Below, piece after piece: positions 45,950-54,764 of a stretch of 64,000 bases of DNA. This DNA comes from Dongia deserti (GTDB lineage: Bacteria > Pseudomonadota > Alphaproteobacteria > Dongiales > Dongiaceae): NCBI RefSeq assembly GCF_003574735.1, contig NZ_QORW01000008.1, positions 186,001 through 250,000 of the forward strand, in the 5' to 3' direction. The position numbers and the translations under genes were made by a program. Under the pieces are notes generated by a model. That model was not told the DNA's origin. It made no database searches and saw nothing but the letters and a program-made list of their open reading frames with translations. Position 1 is the stretch's first letter. Each line of letters opens with the position of its first letter.

Positions 45950-46899
45950 GCCTTCTGTGCTCCGGCTAGTGCCGGATCGAATATGTCGCGAAGCGCGTCG
46001 CCTATGACATTGAGCGAAAGCAGGGTCAGCCCAATAGCGAGTGCGGGACAGATAAGGAGATGCGGGTAAGACTGGATGGACTGTGCTCCGGTGGCAATCA
46101 TGGTTCCCCAGCTGGGCGTCGGGGGATCGACGCCGATGCCGATGAAGCTGAGACCGGCCTCCAGCAGAATTGCATTGGGCACCACGAGCGTGACCGCGAC
46201 CAGGATGACTGGGATGGTGTTGGGCAGCAAGTGCGTGCGGATGATGAACCAGTCCGACGCACCGGAGAGCCGGCACGCCAATACGTACTCGGCGTGCTTG
46301 AGCGACAGGACTTGGGAACGGACAAGGCGCGAGGTCGTGAGCCAACCGGTGAGGCCCAAGGTCAGGAGAACGCCGAGCATGCCTCCGGACAGACGATATG
46401 CCTCGACCAGCGGTGCCAGAAATCCGTTTGCCTCGCCGCTCAGCTGCCCCTTCACCAGGGCCGCCATGAGAATGGCGAAGAGCGTTTCGGGAAAGGCGTA
46501 CATGCTGTCCACAAAACGCATCACGATGCTGTCGGTCACCCCGCCGAGATAGGCGGAGATCGTCCCGACCATCACGCCGATTGCGATGGCAATGAGTGTC
46601 GTGGCGACAGCAACGACCAGCGACACGCGCGCCCCAACCGCGATGCGTGCGAGCACGTCGCGACCGAGCTCGTCCGTTCCGAGCCAGTGCTGCAGCGTGG
46701 GCAACTCATTCCGATGCAGCACGTCCTGCCGGTAGGCGTCGTAGGGGAGAAGCGGTGCAAGAATGGCCAGCCCGACTATAAGGACGAGGAAGGCGAGGCT
46801 GGCCGTCAAACCCGGGTTGTGAACGATCTGCCGTCCCAAGTGCCAGGCGTGCCGGGTGGCACCGCCGCCGTTCCGGTAGTCGGCATCGAGCGTGCTCAT
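45946..46899 (-). CDS. Peptide ABC transporter permease, DppC-like
   Basis: A 317-aa membrane protein with six hydrophobic helices. '[20 protein letters not shown]' precedes the core, and the cytoplasmic EAA-type loop is at '[20 protein letters not shown]' + '[20 protein letters not shown]' (about residues 200-235). '[20 protein letters not shown]' near the end is characteristic of the DppC group. It overlaps the DppB and DppF partners by four bases each (ATGA). Confidence 0.93.
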   Translation of the reverse strand: MSTLDADYRNGGGATRHAWHLGRQIVHNPGLTASLAFLVLIVGLAILAPLLPYDAYRQDVLHRNELPTLQHWLGTDELGRDVLARIAVGARVSLVVAVATTLIAIAIGVMVGTISAYLGGVTDSIVMRFVDSMYAFPETLFAILMAALVKGQLSGEANGFLAPLVEAYRLSGGMLGVLLTLGLTGWLTTSRLVRSQVLSLKHAEYVLACRLSGASDWFIIRTHLLPNTIPVILVAVTLVVPNAILLEAGLSFIGIGVDPPTPSWGTMIATGAQSIQSYPHLLICPALAIGLTLLSLNVIGDALRDIFDPALAGAQKA

Positions 46900-47834
46900 C
46901 GCGCATGCTCCGTGCGGACCCTCGGATCGAGCAGGTAATAGCTCAGGTCGACGATCAAGTTGATGACAATGACGAACAGCGCGTAGATGAGGGTCGTGCC
47001 GATGATGACGGGATAATCGCGGGCGGCGACGGCAAGCACGAAATACCGCCCGAAGCCCGGTATGCCGGCAATGGATTCCACGAAGAACGACCCCACCAGG
47101 ATGTAAGAGGTATACGCGCCGACCACCGTGACGGCCGGGATCAGGGCGTTGCGTCCCATGTGGTGGACGATGATGGTCATCGGCCGCAGGCCTTTCGCAC
47201 GTGCAGTCCTGATGAAGTCCAGGTTCATGACTTCGAGCATGCTGGTGCGGAAGCACCGGATCACTGCCGCGAGAGGGGCGAGCGCCAGCGAGAATACCGG
47301 GACCAGCGACGAGGCCGAGAACAGGCCCTTCCAACCGAAGGTCGGCACCCAGCCGAGGCCGACCCCAAACGCGACGATCAGGATCGAGGTGACGACATAG
47401 GTGGGCATCGAGATCCCGAGTGTACTGATGACCCGGATCGCTCCATCGACCGCGGGATGCCGGCTCAGCGCCGCCAGTGCCCCGAATGGCAGGCCAAGCA
47501 GCACGGCCAGCAACATCGCGGCGCCGCCGAGCTTCAGCGATACGGGAAGGAACTGTGCGACGATATCGGCGACACTCTTCGTCCGGTCCCGGAACGACGG
47601 GCCGAAGTCGCCGCGCAGCGCGCCAGCTAGGTAGTCGACGTACTGGACGTACAGCGGATCATCGAGATGGTACTTGGCGTCCAGTCTTGCCTTCACGGCG
47701 GGCTCGAGCGGCCGGTTTGAGCTCGAATCCCAGGGTGACCCTGGCGTCGCATGCGCGATGAAGAACACGAGCGTAAAGGAGATCAGCAGGGTCGGAATGC
47801 CAGCCAGCAGGCGCTTACAGAAGTATGAGAGCAT
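46896..47834 (-). CDS. Peptide ABC transporter permease, DppB-like
   Basis: A 312-aa permease. N-terminal membrane anchor 'MLSYFCKRLLAGIPTLLISF', then 'GDFGPSFRDRTKSVADIVAQ' and the EAA loop 'FIRTARAKGLRPMTIIVHHM' + 'GRNALIPAVTV' (about residues 205-235). It dimerises with the DppC partner to make the channel. First permease of the operon, 39 bp after the binding-protein gene. Confidence 0.93.
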   Translation of the reverse strand: MLSYFCKRLLAGIPTLLISFTLVFFIAHATPGSPWDSSSNRPLEPAVKARLDAKYHLDDPLYVQYVDYLAGALRGDFGPSFRDRTKSVADIVAQFLPVSLKLGGAAMLLAVLLGLPFGALAALSRHPAVDGAIRVISTLGISMPTYVVTSILIVAFGVGLGWVPTFGWKGLFSASSLVPVFSLALAPLAAVIRCFRTSMLEVMNLDFIRTARAKGLRPMTIIVHHMGRNALIPAVTVVGAYTSYILVGSFFVESIAGIPGFGRYFVLAVAARDYPVIIGTTLIYALFVIVINLIVDLSYYLLDPRVRTEHAR

Positions 47835-47873
47835 GTGGCATTCCGTCCCGCTGTTCCCCCGGTGAGGTCCCCG

Positions 47874-49457
47874 TTACTGAAGGCTGGCCTCCTCGATATG
47901 ATACATGTTGAGCACACCCTCGTGCTTCAGGCCAAGGACATGGGGCTTCACCATCCACAGATCGGTCGGATTCTGGATTGCGCTCATCGGTTGCTCTTCC
48001 TCGAGGATCTTGTTTGCGGCCCGGAAGAATTCGAGCCGCTTAGCCGGATCCGGCTCGGTATTGCCCTTCTCGACCAGCGCGGCGAACTCGGCATTCGAAA
48101 AGTGGTTCTGCCGATAGTCGGATAGCACCAGGTCGCCGTACCAGTTGGCCGGATCCGCGTAGTCCGACCACCAGCCCTGGATGGCAGTGTCATACTTCTC
48201 GGTTTTGCGGCTCTGCACCCAGGCGCGAAAGGCGTTCTCCTCGAGGACATTGATCGTGGATTGGATCCCGAGATTTTCCGACCACATCTGCTGAAGCAGC
48301 TGCGCTATCAGCGGTCTGCCACGATTGGCCGTGGTCGCGATCGTGAATTGCGGGAAGCCCTTGCCGTCCGGATAACCGGCATCTGCCAGCAGTTTTCGCG
48401 CGTCCTCGATGGATCCCTGGATTGCGTCGCCGGAACTTCCGCCTGGAATCGATTCTGGTACGACGGTCACTGCCGGACGCGCGGTGCCGTTGCTGACCGC
48501 CGTAACGATTGCATTGCGGTCAATCGCAAGGCCCAGCGCATGCCTAATCCGCTTGTCGGCCCAGAGGGGATTTGTCATGTCGTACTGGACCCATTCGCTC
48601 GCCGCGAGTGGAAATGGGTCGAGCTGCTTACTGAGCTCCGGATCCTTCTGTATGCGGGCGATGTCCTGCGAGGGCAGGCAGGTTACGAAGTCGATCTCGT
48701 CCGCTTCGTAGGCGCGCAGCTGCGCCGTGCACAAATCGCCGGACGCAATCGTCATCTCGATCCGAGAGATGGCCGGCTTCTTGCCGCCGTAGTGGGGGTT
48801 TGCCTCCATCACAATCGACTGGTCGTTGACCCTGCTGACCAGCTTGTAGGGCCCGTTGGTGAGCATGTGCTCCGGCGCGACCCAGCCATCGCCGAACTGC
48901 TCAACCACCGCCTTGGGCACCGGCGTAAGGTAGGGCAGCGCGAGCTTGGCGCGGAACTGCGGCGCGACCTTCCCCGTTACGACCTGGAGCGTGTAGTCAC
49001 CGGTCGCCTTGATACCAACCTGGCTGGCATCAGTGATCGTGCCCTTGTTGTAGGCTTCGGCATTTTCGATATCACTCAGGAAGACCGCGACTTCGCTCGC
49101 GACCTTGGGATTGAGAATGCGCTTCCAGGAATACTCCCAGTCAGCGGCAGTGATCGGCTCGCCATTGGACCATTTGTAGTCCGGATTGAGCGTGATGGTC
49201 CAAGTTCGACCGTCCGCGCCAAGATCTATGCTCTTGGCCTGGAGCATTTCGAGCTGGCCGTCGCCGCCGATGCGGGCCAGCGGTTGGAACAGCTGCGCAT
49301 TGACGTAGATCGAGAAGTCGGAAGCGAGGTTGGGATCCATGTATCGCGGCTCGCCGACGATCATCCGGAACACGCCCTGAAAGTCAGCGACGGCAGATTG
49401 CGTTGATCCAACCCATAGTGCGATGGCGGAAGCCATCAGTGCATGAGAGAGTCGCAT
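47874..49457 (-). CDS. Peptide-type ABC substrate-binding protein (SBP family 5)
   Basis: A 527-aa periplasmic protein with a Sec signal (residues 1-24, ending SAVA). The SBP_bac_5 pattern is clear in 'FRMIVGEPRYMDPNLASDFS', 'GRTWTITLNPDYKWSNGEPI' + 'TAADWEYSWKRIL' and 'IRHALGLAIDRNAIV'. The domain layout is that of DppA/OppA. It leads the importer operon and defines its specificity, which the sequence does not reveal. Linked to a dipeptidase and a CocE-type hydrolase, so the load may be a peptide-like or ester/amide-capped compound. Confidence 0.93.
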   Translation of the reverse strand: MRLSHALMASAIALWVGSTQSAVADFQGVFRMIVGEPRYMDPNLASDFSIYVNAQLFQPLARIGGDGQLEMLQAKSIDLGADGRTWTITLNPDYKWSNGEPITAADWEYSWKRILNPKVASEVAVFLSDIENAEAYNKGTITDASQVGIKATGDYTLQVVTGKVAPQFRAKLALPYLTPVPKAVVEQFGDGWVAPEHMLTNGPYKLVSRVNDQSIVMEANPHYGGKKPAISRIEMTIASGDLCTAQLRAYEADEIDFVTCLPSQDIARIQKDPELSKQLDPFPLAASEWVQYDMTNPLWADKRIRHALGLAIDRNAIVTAVSNGTARPAVTVVPESIPGGSSGDAIQGSIEDARKLLADAGYPDGKGFPQFTIATTANRGRPLIAQLLQQMWSENLGIQSTINVLEENAFRAWVQSRKTEKYDTAIQGWWSDYADPANWYGDLVLSDYRQNHFSNAEFAALVEKGNTEPDPAKRLEFFRAANKILEEEQPMSAIQNPTDLWMVKPHVLGLKHEGVLNMYHIEEASLQ

Positions 49458-49587
49458 TTGCCTTCCCCGTTGCTTTGTGCTTGCAGTCGACGAGACCAGC
49501 GCCGACGATGGGAACGATAGCGACAGGTTAATTGCCGGGCCAATACCGATTTGGGACGAATTGAGGCCTGTTGGGCATCAGTGGGGC

Positions 49588-50553
49588 CTATCGGACAGTC
49601 AGCCGGGCCCTGCTTGCCGTCTTTTCCGGCGCGACATTCGCAGCTCTGCGGTGTGGCCGTGAAGATGCGGCCACCACGGTGCGCGTTACACCGACGAAGT
49701 TTTCCACGATCTTGGATTTGAGATCTGGATGCCAGGCCGCCAGGCTGGCGATCAGCGGTGGCCGCTCGACGAAGGGGAGCATCACGACATCGCGGCGCGC
49801 TCGGACCCAGCGCGCATCGATGTAAATTGAAATGCCGACGCCGGCCGCAACTAGGTTCACGATACCATCGCTATGTGCGGCTTCCTGGACGATGCGCGGC
49901 CGGAAGCCGGCCGACATGCAATAGGCGTTGACGACGTCGTGGAAGATTCCCCATGTCGCTGCCGCTCCCATTACGAACGGCTCTTGTGCGAGCTGGGACA
50001 GGGAAACCGCTGAGCCGCTGGTCAGTGGATGATTGCGTGGTACCAGGCAAACCAGCCAGTCCCGTCGAAGGACGAGATTGGGCAGATCGCCGACCAGGTG
50101 CGCGCCGGTCAGGAACCCGATGTCGAGGCGCCGCTTTCGGATCGCCTCGGCCATCTCGGGGGACGTCATCGACCTGAGATCGATGTTGACATTGGGAAAG
50201 CGCGTGCGGAAGCGCATGACAATCGGCGGCAGGGCATCGTTGATCGCGAAGTCATTGAAGCCGACTGTGAGCGAGCCCATCTCGCCACTTTCAAATCGCT
50301 GGGCGTTGCGCACCGCGGCCGAAAGATGGTCCAGAATTTCTCGCGCTTCCGTCAGGAAGGACATGGCCGCCGGCGTCAGGCGCACCACCCGTGTCGACCG
50401 CTCGAACAATGTGACGCCCATGAGATCCTCGAGATCCCGAATGGTGCGGCTTAAGGCGGGCTGCGCGACATGGAGACGTTCCGAGGCGCGCCGAAAATTC
50501 AGCTCTTCAGCGACCGCCACGAAAGCCCGCAGATGGCGAAGCTCAATCGACAT
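49588..50553 (-). CDS. LysR-family transcriptional regulator
   Basis: A 321-aa regulator. The winged HTH ('MSIELRHLRAFVAVAEELNF', 'RRASERLHVAQPALSRTIRD', residues 1-60) leads to a PBP-like effector domain ('LPNLVLRRDWLVCLVPRNHP', 'GVGISIYIDARWVR'). GAGGG six bases before the Met used, with an in-frame extension of 16 codons unsupported. It lies 130 bp upstream of the substrate-binding-protein gene in the same direction and probably controls the importer operon, although LysR genes are more often divergent. Confidence 0.9.
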   Translation of the reverse strand: MSIELRHLRAFVAVAEELNFRRASERLHVAQPALSRTIRDLEDLMGVTLFERSTRVVRLTPAAMSFLTEAREILDHLSAAVRNAQRFESGEMGSLTVGFNDFAINDALPPIVMRFRTRFPNVNIDLRSMTSPEMAEAIRKRRLDIGFLTGAHLVGDLPNLVLRRDWLVCLVPRNHPLTSGSAVSLSQLAQEPFVMGAAATWGIFHDVVNAYCMSAGFRPRIVQEAAHSDGIVNLVAAGVGISIYIDARWVRARRDVVMLPFVERPPLIASLAAWHPDLKSKIVENFVGVTRTVVAASSRPHRRAANVAPEKTASRARLTVR

Positions 50554-50995
50554 GATGACCCTCTGCCGCACAAATCTGGATCGATGCACATCAGGTATCA
50601 ATAATACAGGATCGTGCGTCCGTATGCAGTAGTGAAGCGACGGGAAAGCGAGTTGACGGCCTGCCTGCTGTCATCAGATCAAGACGTAAAGCATTCGCGG
50701 CAGCGACGGCAATCCGCAACCGCGGGCATTTCGACTATTGATGGATGATCGAGCCCGAGGCCTAGGATCGGACCGGCCCCCATATGTACCAGGCCACGTC
50801 GGCATCTACTGACAATGTCCATAGTGGAATTCGCCCATCATTCTATTGACAGTTTCCATAGTAGAAACTTACCATCATTCTATCACCGGATGGCTCAGAC
50901 AGTGGTGAGCCGCAGAGTTTCATCTGCCGGCACAAGCGCGCCGGCAGGCAAGAAGAATTGTCTCCGTTTGGAAGCAGAACTTCGGAACGCGCCGC
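50554..50995. other. Regulatory gap between LysR and a decayed DAO gene
   Basis: A 442-bp gap. Its main feature is the tandem 37-bp repeat at 50810-50883, described separately. Otherwise I see no gene, hairpin with a T run or promoter that I can support. TTGACA at 50846-50851 could be a -35 box within repeat 2, but no matching -10 is clear. Confidence 0.5.
50810..50883. repeat. Two tandem 37-bp repeats with palindromic operator-like cores
   Basis: Units 50810-50846 and 50847-50883 abut exactly and agree in 29 of 37 positions; both start TGACA and end ACCATCATTCTAT or CCCATCATTCTAT. Unit 2 has a perfect inverted repeat AGTTTC (50851-50856) / GAAACT (50864-50869) around CATAGTA; unit 1 retains the shorter TCC-N5-GGA. 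This looks like a doubled binding site for a dimeric regulator, such as the MarR protein encoded 1.2 kb downstream. Confidence 0.65.
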
Positions 50996-51936
50996 GTGAA
51001 GATACAAGACGCACCGATCGAGCCATCTCTCTGGCATGCGACGGCGGCACCAGCGCCGGAGACCCGGCCGCTCGAAGGCCGCATCAGCGCGCATGTCTGC
51101 GTCATCGGCGGCGGTTATACCGGGCTCTCTTCGGCGCTGCATCTGGCGGAGAAAGGGATCGACGTCGTCCTGCTCGAAGCCAAGGAGATCGGCAACGGCG
51201 GGTCCGGGCGCAATGCCGGCCATTGCACGCCGACCTTCCATTTCTATGAGATCCCGGCGATCCGGAAGATGCCGGTCGCTGGCGGGTCGACACGCTGCGG
51301 GGTTCAGTCACCGCCGACAAGGTGATCTGCGGCACCGGCGCCTATACGACCGGCTTCTGGCCCGGGCTTGAAAAGACCTTCAGCACGCTGGGCGTTGCGG
51401 TGATGGCGACACAGCCGATTGGCGACAACCCGCGCAGGGTCATCGCGCCGAGCAACACGACGGTGGTCGACAGCCGCGCCGACGCGATGATCTACAAATA
51501 CAACAAGGAAGGGCGGCTGGTGACCTCCGCCTTCATCGAGGGGCGGCGCGGCGGCGACATCGCATTCACCAAGGCGATGATGCGCGACAAGTTGACGTGG
51601 GTGTTGCCACAGCTCACCGAGGTGGACTGGCAATATTACTGGGTCGGTGCGCTCGACATGCAGCCCCGGACCATTCCTCGGCTGTTCGACCTGGCGCCCG
51701 GCGTAATCGCCTCGCTCGGCTATTCGGGCCGCGGCGTTCCGACCGGCACGATGATGGGCACCGTCCTCGCGGAATGGGCCATGGGCACCCGGCCGGAGGA
51801 CCTCGCCGTGCCGCTGGAGCCGCTGCGCGCGGCGCCGCTCTACATGAGTTTCGCGCCCCGGCTCTTTCTGGCCTGGTCGCGCATCCGTGATCAACGGCTG
51901 GCGCGGGCCGGCGGAGCCAATCCGCCGCCTTTCTAG
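50996..51936 (+). pseudogene. DAO-family FAD oxidoreductase with internal deletion
   Basis: The N-terminal piece (start 50996) has 'VCVIGGGYTGLSSALHLAEK' and 'GGSGRNAGHCTPTFHFYEIP', the FAD-binding part seen in PuuB-type oxidases. After about 51270 the frame breaks into another frame that continues with 'WRVDTLRGSVTADKVICGTG' and 'AYTTGFWPGL' through 'GYSGRGVPTGTMMGTVLAEW' to the stop at 51936. The combined length is about 310 residues instead of about 430, so roughly 110-120 codons and the frame were lost together. It resembles gamma-glutamylputrescine oxidase (PuuB), but the exact family is uncertain. Confidence 0.8.
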
Positions 51937-52034
51937 CCGGTATTGCCTAAGTGAAACGCAAGGGATTGCAGATTCGATGACCATCTGCCATCACGACTTG
52001 GGGAGATTAACGGCGAAAGGGGGGCACCGCGGCT

Positions 52035-52595
52035 ATGAGTCCGAGCGATATGGCACGACGCGATATGGCGCGGCGACGCAGCGAGGCGCAGCGGCGCAAT
52101 CCCGGCAAGACGCCGAGGACGATCGACTACCAAAACATCGATTTCGATATCTTCTCGGCGCTGCTCAGCTTCTATGTCAGGAGCGTCAATCTCCTGGTGA
52201 GCCAGGACCTCGATCATCACACCGAAAGCCTCGGTCTCGCCGGCGGAACCGGCAAGATATCAACCATCCTGCTCACCGATTCAAATCCCGGCCTTCGGCC
52301 CTCGGTGATCGCGCATTACATCCGCAAGGACCGGTCGGCCATGGCCAAGCTGCTCTGGCAGATGGAGCATGCCGGCTTTCTCGAACAGCGCATATCGCCG
52401 GCCGAGCGCCGCGCACGGGAGCTTTACCTGACGAAGAAAGGCGAGGCGGTGGCCAAGCGCTTGCGGCAGGTCGTCAAAGCCCAGGACGACGACTTCTTCG
52501 CCATGTTGACCAAATCGGAACGCGAGACGCTGCTCGGCCTTCTGCGCAAAGTCTACGAAAGCTACATCGAGACGGACTCCGTCAGCGAAGACTGA
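52035..52595 (+). CDS. MarR-family regulator
   Basis: A 186-aa winged-helix regulator. A basic N-terminal arm (ARRDMARRRSEAQRRNPGK) is followed by the dimerisation helix and the wHTH ('RPSVIAHYIRKDRSAMAKLL' and 'MEHAGFLEQRISPAERRARE', about residues 95-140). The wing pattern 'R.LYLTKKGEAVAKRL' is typical. It is 33 bp upstream of an SDR gene, and the tandem repeat at 50.8 kb is a candidate site for it. It probably governs the SDR-DAO-ABC operon. Confidence 0.88.
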   Translation: MSPSDMARRDMARRRSEAQRRNPGKTPRTIDYQNIDFDIFSALLSFYVRSVNLLVSQDLDHHTESLGLAGGTGKISTILLTDSNPGLRPSVIAHYIRKDRSAMAKLLWQMEHAGFLEQRISPAERRARELYLTKKGEAVAKRLRQVVKAQDDDFFAMLTKSERETLLGLLRKVYESYIETDSVSED

Positions 52596-52628
52596 CGCCT
52601 CCGTCCAGCTCTCATCCCGAGGCCTGCG

Positions 52629-53324
52629 ATGGCTGAGCGGGTGGCGATGATCTCGGGGGCCAACCGCGGCATCGGCGCCGCCATCGCCGCGCATCTCGGC
52701 GGGCGCGGCTGGAGCCTGAGCCTTGGCGTGCGCCGACCTGAACTTTGTGCGCCATCTTGCGGCAGTTTCACCGTCGCCCACCGCTATGACGCAACGGACA
52801 CCGCGAGCGAAAGTGCCTGGGTGCAGGCTACGGCCGAACGCTTCGGCCGGATCGACGCGGTCATCGCAAATGCCGGGATCATGATTCCCAAGACCGTCAT
52901 CGAAGCGGACGACAAGGATCTCGATCTCCTGCTCCAGGTCAACGTTCGCTCGCCGCTGCGGCTGGTGCGCGCTGCCTGGCCGTGGCTAACGCAGTCGGGG
53001 CAGGGGCGGGTGGTAACCTTGGTCTCGCTATCAGGCAAGCGCGTGAAGTCCGCCAGGTCCGGCCTCTATGCCACCAGTAAATTCGCCGCGCTCGCCACGA
53101 CCCATGCAATCCGCCAGGCCGGTTGGGAGCTCGGCGTGCGCGCGACCGCGATCTGTCCCGGCTTCGTCGCCACCGACATGGCGGTCGGGCTGACCGATCG
53201 CGCACCACAAGACATGACGCAGCCGGCCGATGTCGCGCGCCTGGTTAGTATGGTTCTGGACTTGCCGAACACCGCGAGCGTCGCGGAGATCCCGATCAAC
53301 TCAACCCTGGAAGAGATGGTGTGA
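52629..53324 (+). CDS. Short-chain dehydrogenase/reductase
   Basis: A 231-aa classical SDR. The cofactor motif 'ISGANRGIGAAIA' is at residues 8-20, 'DAVIANAGIM' is the NAG strand, and the catalytic Tyr-Lys is in 'SGLYATSKFAAL' (Y-x-x-x-K). The Ser partner is in 'VTLVSLSGKRV'. The substrate is probably a keto or hydroxy compound from the same pathway. It lies between the MarR gene and the DAO gene. Confidence 0.9.
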   Translation: MAERVAMISGANRGIGAAIAAHLGGRGWSLSLGVRRPELCAPSCGSFTVAHRYDATDTASESAWVQATAERFGRIDAVIANAGIMIPKTVIEADDKDLDLLLQVNVRSPLRLVRAAWPWLTQSGQGRVVTLVSLSGKRVKSARSGLYATSKFAALATTHAIRQAGWELGVRATAICPGFVATDMAVGLTDRAPQDMTQPADVARLVSMVLDLPNTASVAEIPINSTLEEMV

Positions 53325-53357
53325 TGACGACTGATTGCGCGACGGGAGCACATTGAG

Positions 53358-54686
53358 ATGGGTCCTACCGTCGATCCGGTTCCCGCGGAAGATCGTGTGC
53401 CTGAACGCGCCGACGTCGTGATCGTAGGCGGCGGAATCGTCGGCACCAGCGCCGCGCTCTATCTCGCCCGCAAAGGCATCGCTGTGGCGCTTTGCGAGAA
53501 GGGGCATATCGCCGGCGAGCAATCGAGCCGCAACTGGGGCTGGGTGAGGAAGGCGCGCCGCGATCCGCGGGAGATTCCTCTTATCGTCGAAAGCCTCCGC
53601 CTCTGGGAAGGTATGAACGAGCAGGTACAGGGGGAGACCGGATTCCGCCGCGCCGGAATCGTCTTCGCTGCGGAGAGCGACGAGGATGTCAACCGCTATG
53701 AGACCTGGCTCAGCTATGCGCAGCCCTATCAGATCGATGCCCGCCTGATCTCCGGTTCCGAACTGGATCGCGTGATGCCGGGCGGCGGCAAGCGCTGGAA
53801 AGCGGCGCTCTATTGTGCCAGCGACGGTCGGGCGGAGCCGCAGAAGGCGGCGCCTGCGATCGCGGCGGCGGCGCGTCGCGCAGGCGCTGCAGTACTCACC
53901 AGCTGCGCCGTGCGCGGCGTTGAGCACGCCGGTGGCAGGATCTCGGCCGTCGTCACCGAGCATGGGCGCATTTCCTGCGGCACAGTGGTGGTGGCGGCGG
54001 GCGGGTGGTCACGGCGCTTCCTCAAAGATCTCGGCCTCACCCTGCCACAGTTGAAGGTGCGCGCCAGCGTGATGCGCACGGCGCCCATCCACGGACCACC
54101 GGAATCCGCGCTTTGGTGCAGCGATTTCGCGTTCCGGAAGAGACTCGATGGCGGCTACAACATTGCGAACGGACATGTGAACGTCGTACCGATCGTTCCC
54201 GACAGCTTCCGCTTCTTCGGCAAGTTCCTGCCGGCCTTCATGATGGACACTAAGAGCCTGAAGTTGCGTTTCGATGGGCGTTTCGCCCAGGAACTGCAAG
54301 AGGCAAAGCCCGTACCCCTCGACCACGTTTCACCCTACGAGAAGACCCGCGTGCTCGATCCCGTGCCGGACAGCCGGTATCTGCGCGAAGCTCTGGACGG
54401 GCTGGCGAAGATGTACCCGGCCTTCGGATCGGCCAAGGTCGTGCAGGAATGGGCCGGGCTGATCGACGTCACGCCCGATGCCATTCCAGTCATCTCAGCG
54501 GTGGACGATGTGCCTGGCCTCATCATTGCGACCGGATTCTCAGGCCACGGCTTCGGTATCGGCCCAGGCGCCGGTCGCCTGATCGCTGATCTCGTGATGG
54601 GCGTGGAGCCGATCGTCGACCCAAAGGAGTTCCGCTACTCGCGTTTCAGCGACGGCACGCGCGTGCGGCCGATCGCCGGTATTTGA
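53358..54686 (+). CDS. DAO-family FAD-dependent oxidoreductase
   Basis: A 442-aa flavoenzyme. The Rossmann loop 'VVIVGGGIVGTSAALYLARK' is at about residues 20-39, the family motif 'SSRNWGWVRKARRDPREIPL' follows at 55-75, and the C-terminal FAD segment is 'GLIIATGFSGHGFGIGPGAG'. The group oxidises amines, opines or amino acids. It is directly upstream of a binding-protein gene in the second importer operon, so it likely acts on what that importer brings in. Confidence 0.9.
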   Translation: MGPTVDPVPAEDRVPERADVVIVGGGIVGTSAALYLARKGIAVALCEKGHIAGEQSSRNWGWVRKARRDPREIPLIVESLRLWEGMNEQVQGETGFRRAGIVFAAESDEDVNRYETWLSYAQPYQIDARLISGSELDRVMPGGGKRWKAALYCASDGRAEPQKAAPAIAAAARRAGAAVLTSCAVRGVEHAGGRISAVVTEHGRISCGTVVVAAGGWSRRFLKDLGLTLPQLKVRASVMRTAPIHGPPESALWCSDFAFRKRLDGGYNIANGHVNVVPIVPDSFRFFGKFLPAFMMDTKSLKLRFDGRFAQELQEAKPVPLDHVSPYEKTRVLDPVPDSRYLREALDGLAKMYPAFGSAKVVQEWAGLIDVTPDAIPVISAVDDVPGLIIATGFSGHGFGIGPGAGRLIADLVMGVEPIVDPKEFRYSRFSDGTRVRPIAGI

Positions 54687-54764
54687 AGGAGGTGCATAGC
54701 CCGATCCGTGGCGGGCCAGTTCTGAAGCCGCGGTCATCGAAGTTCGACAACAGGGAGAATGGAC

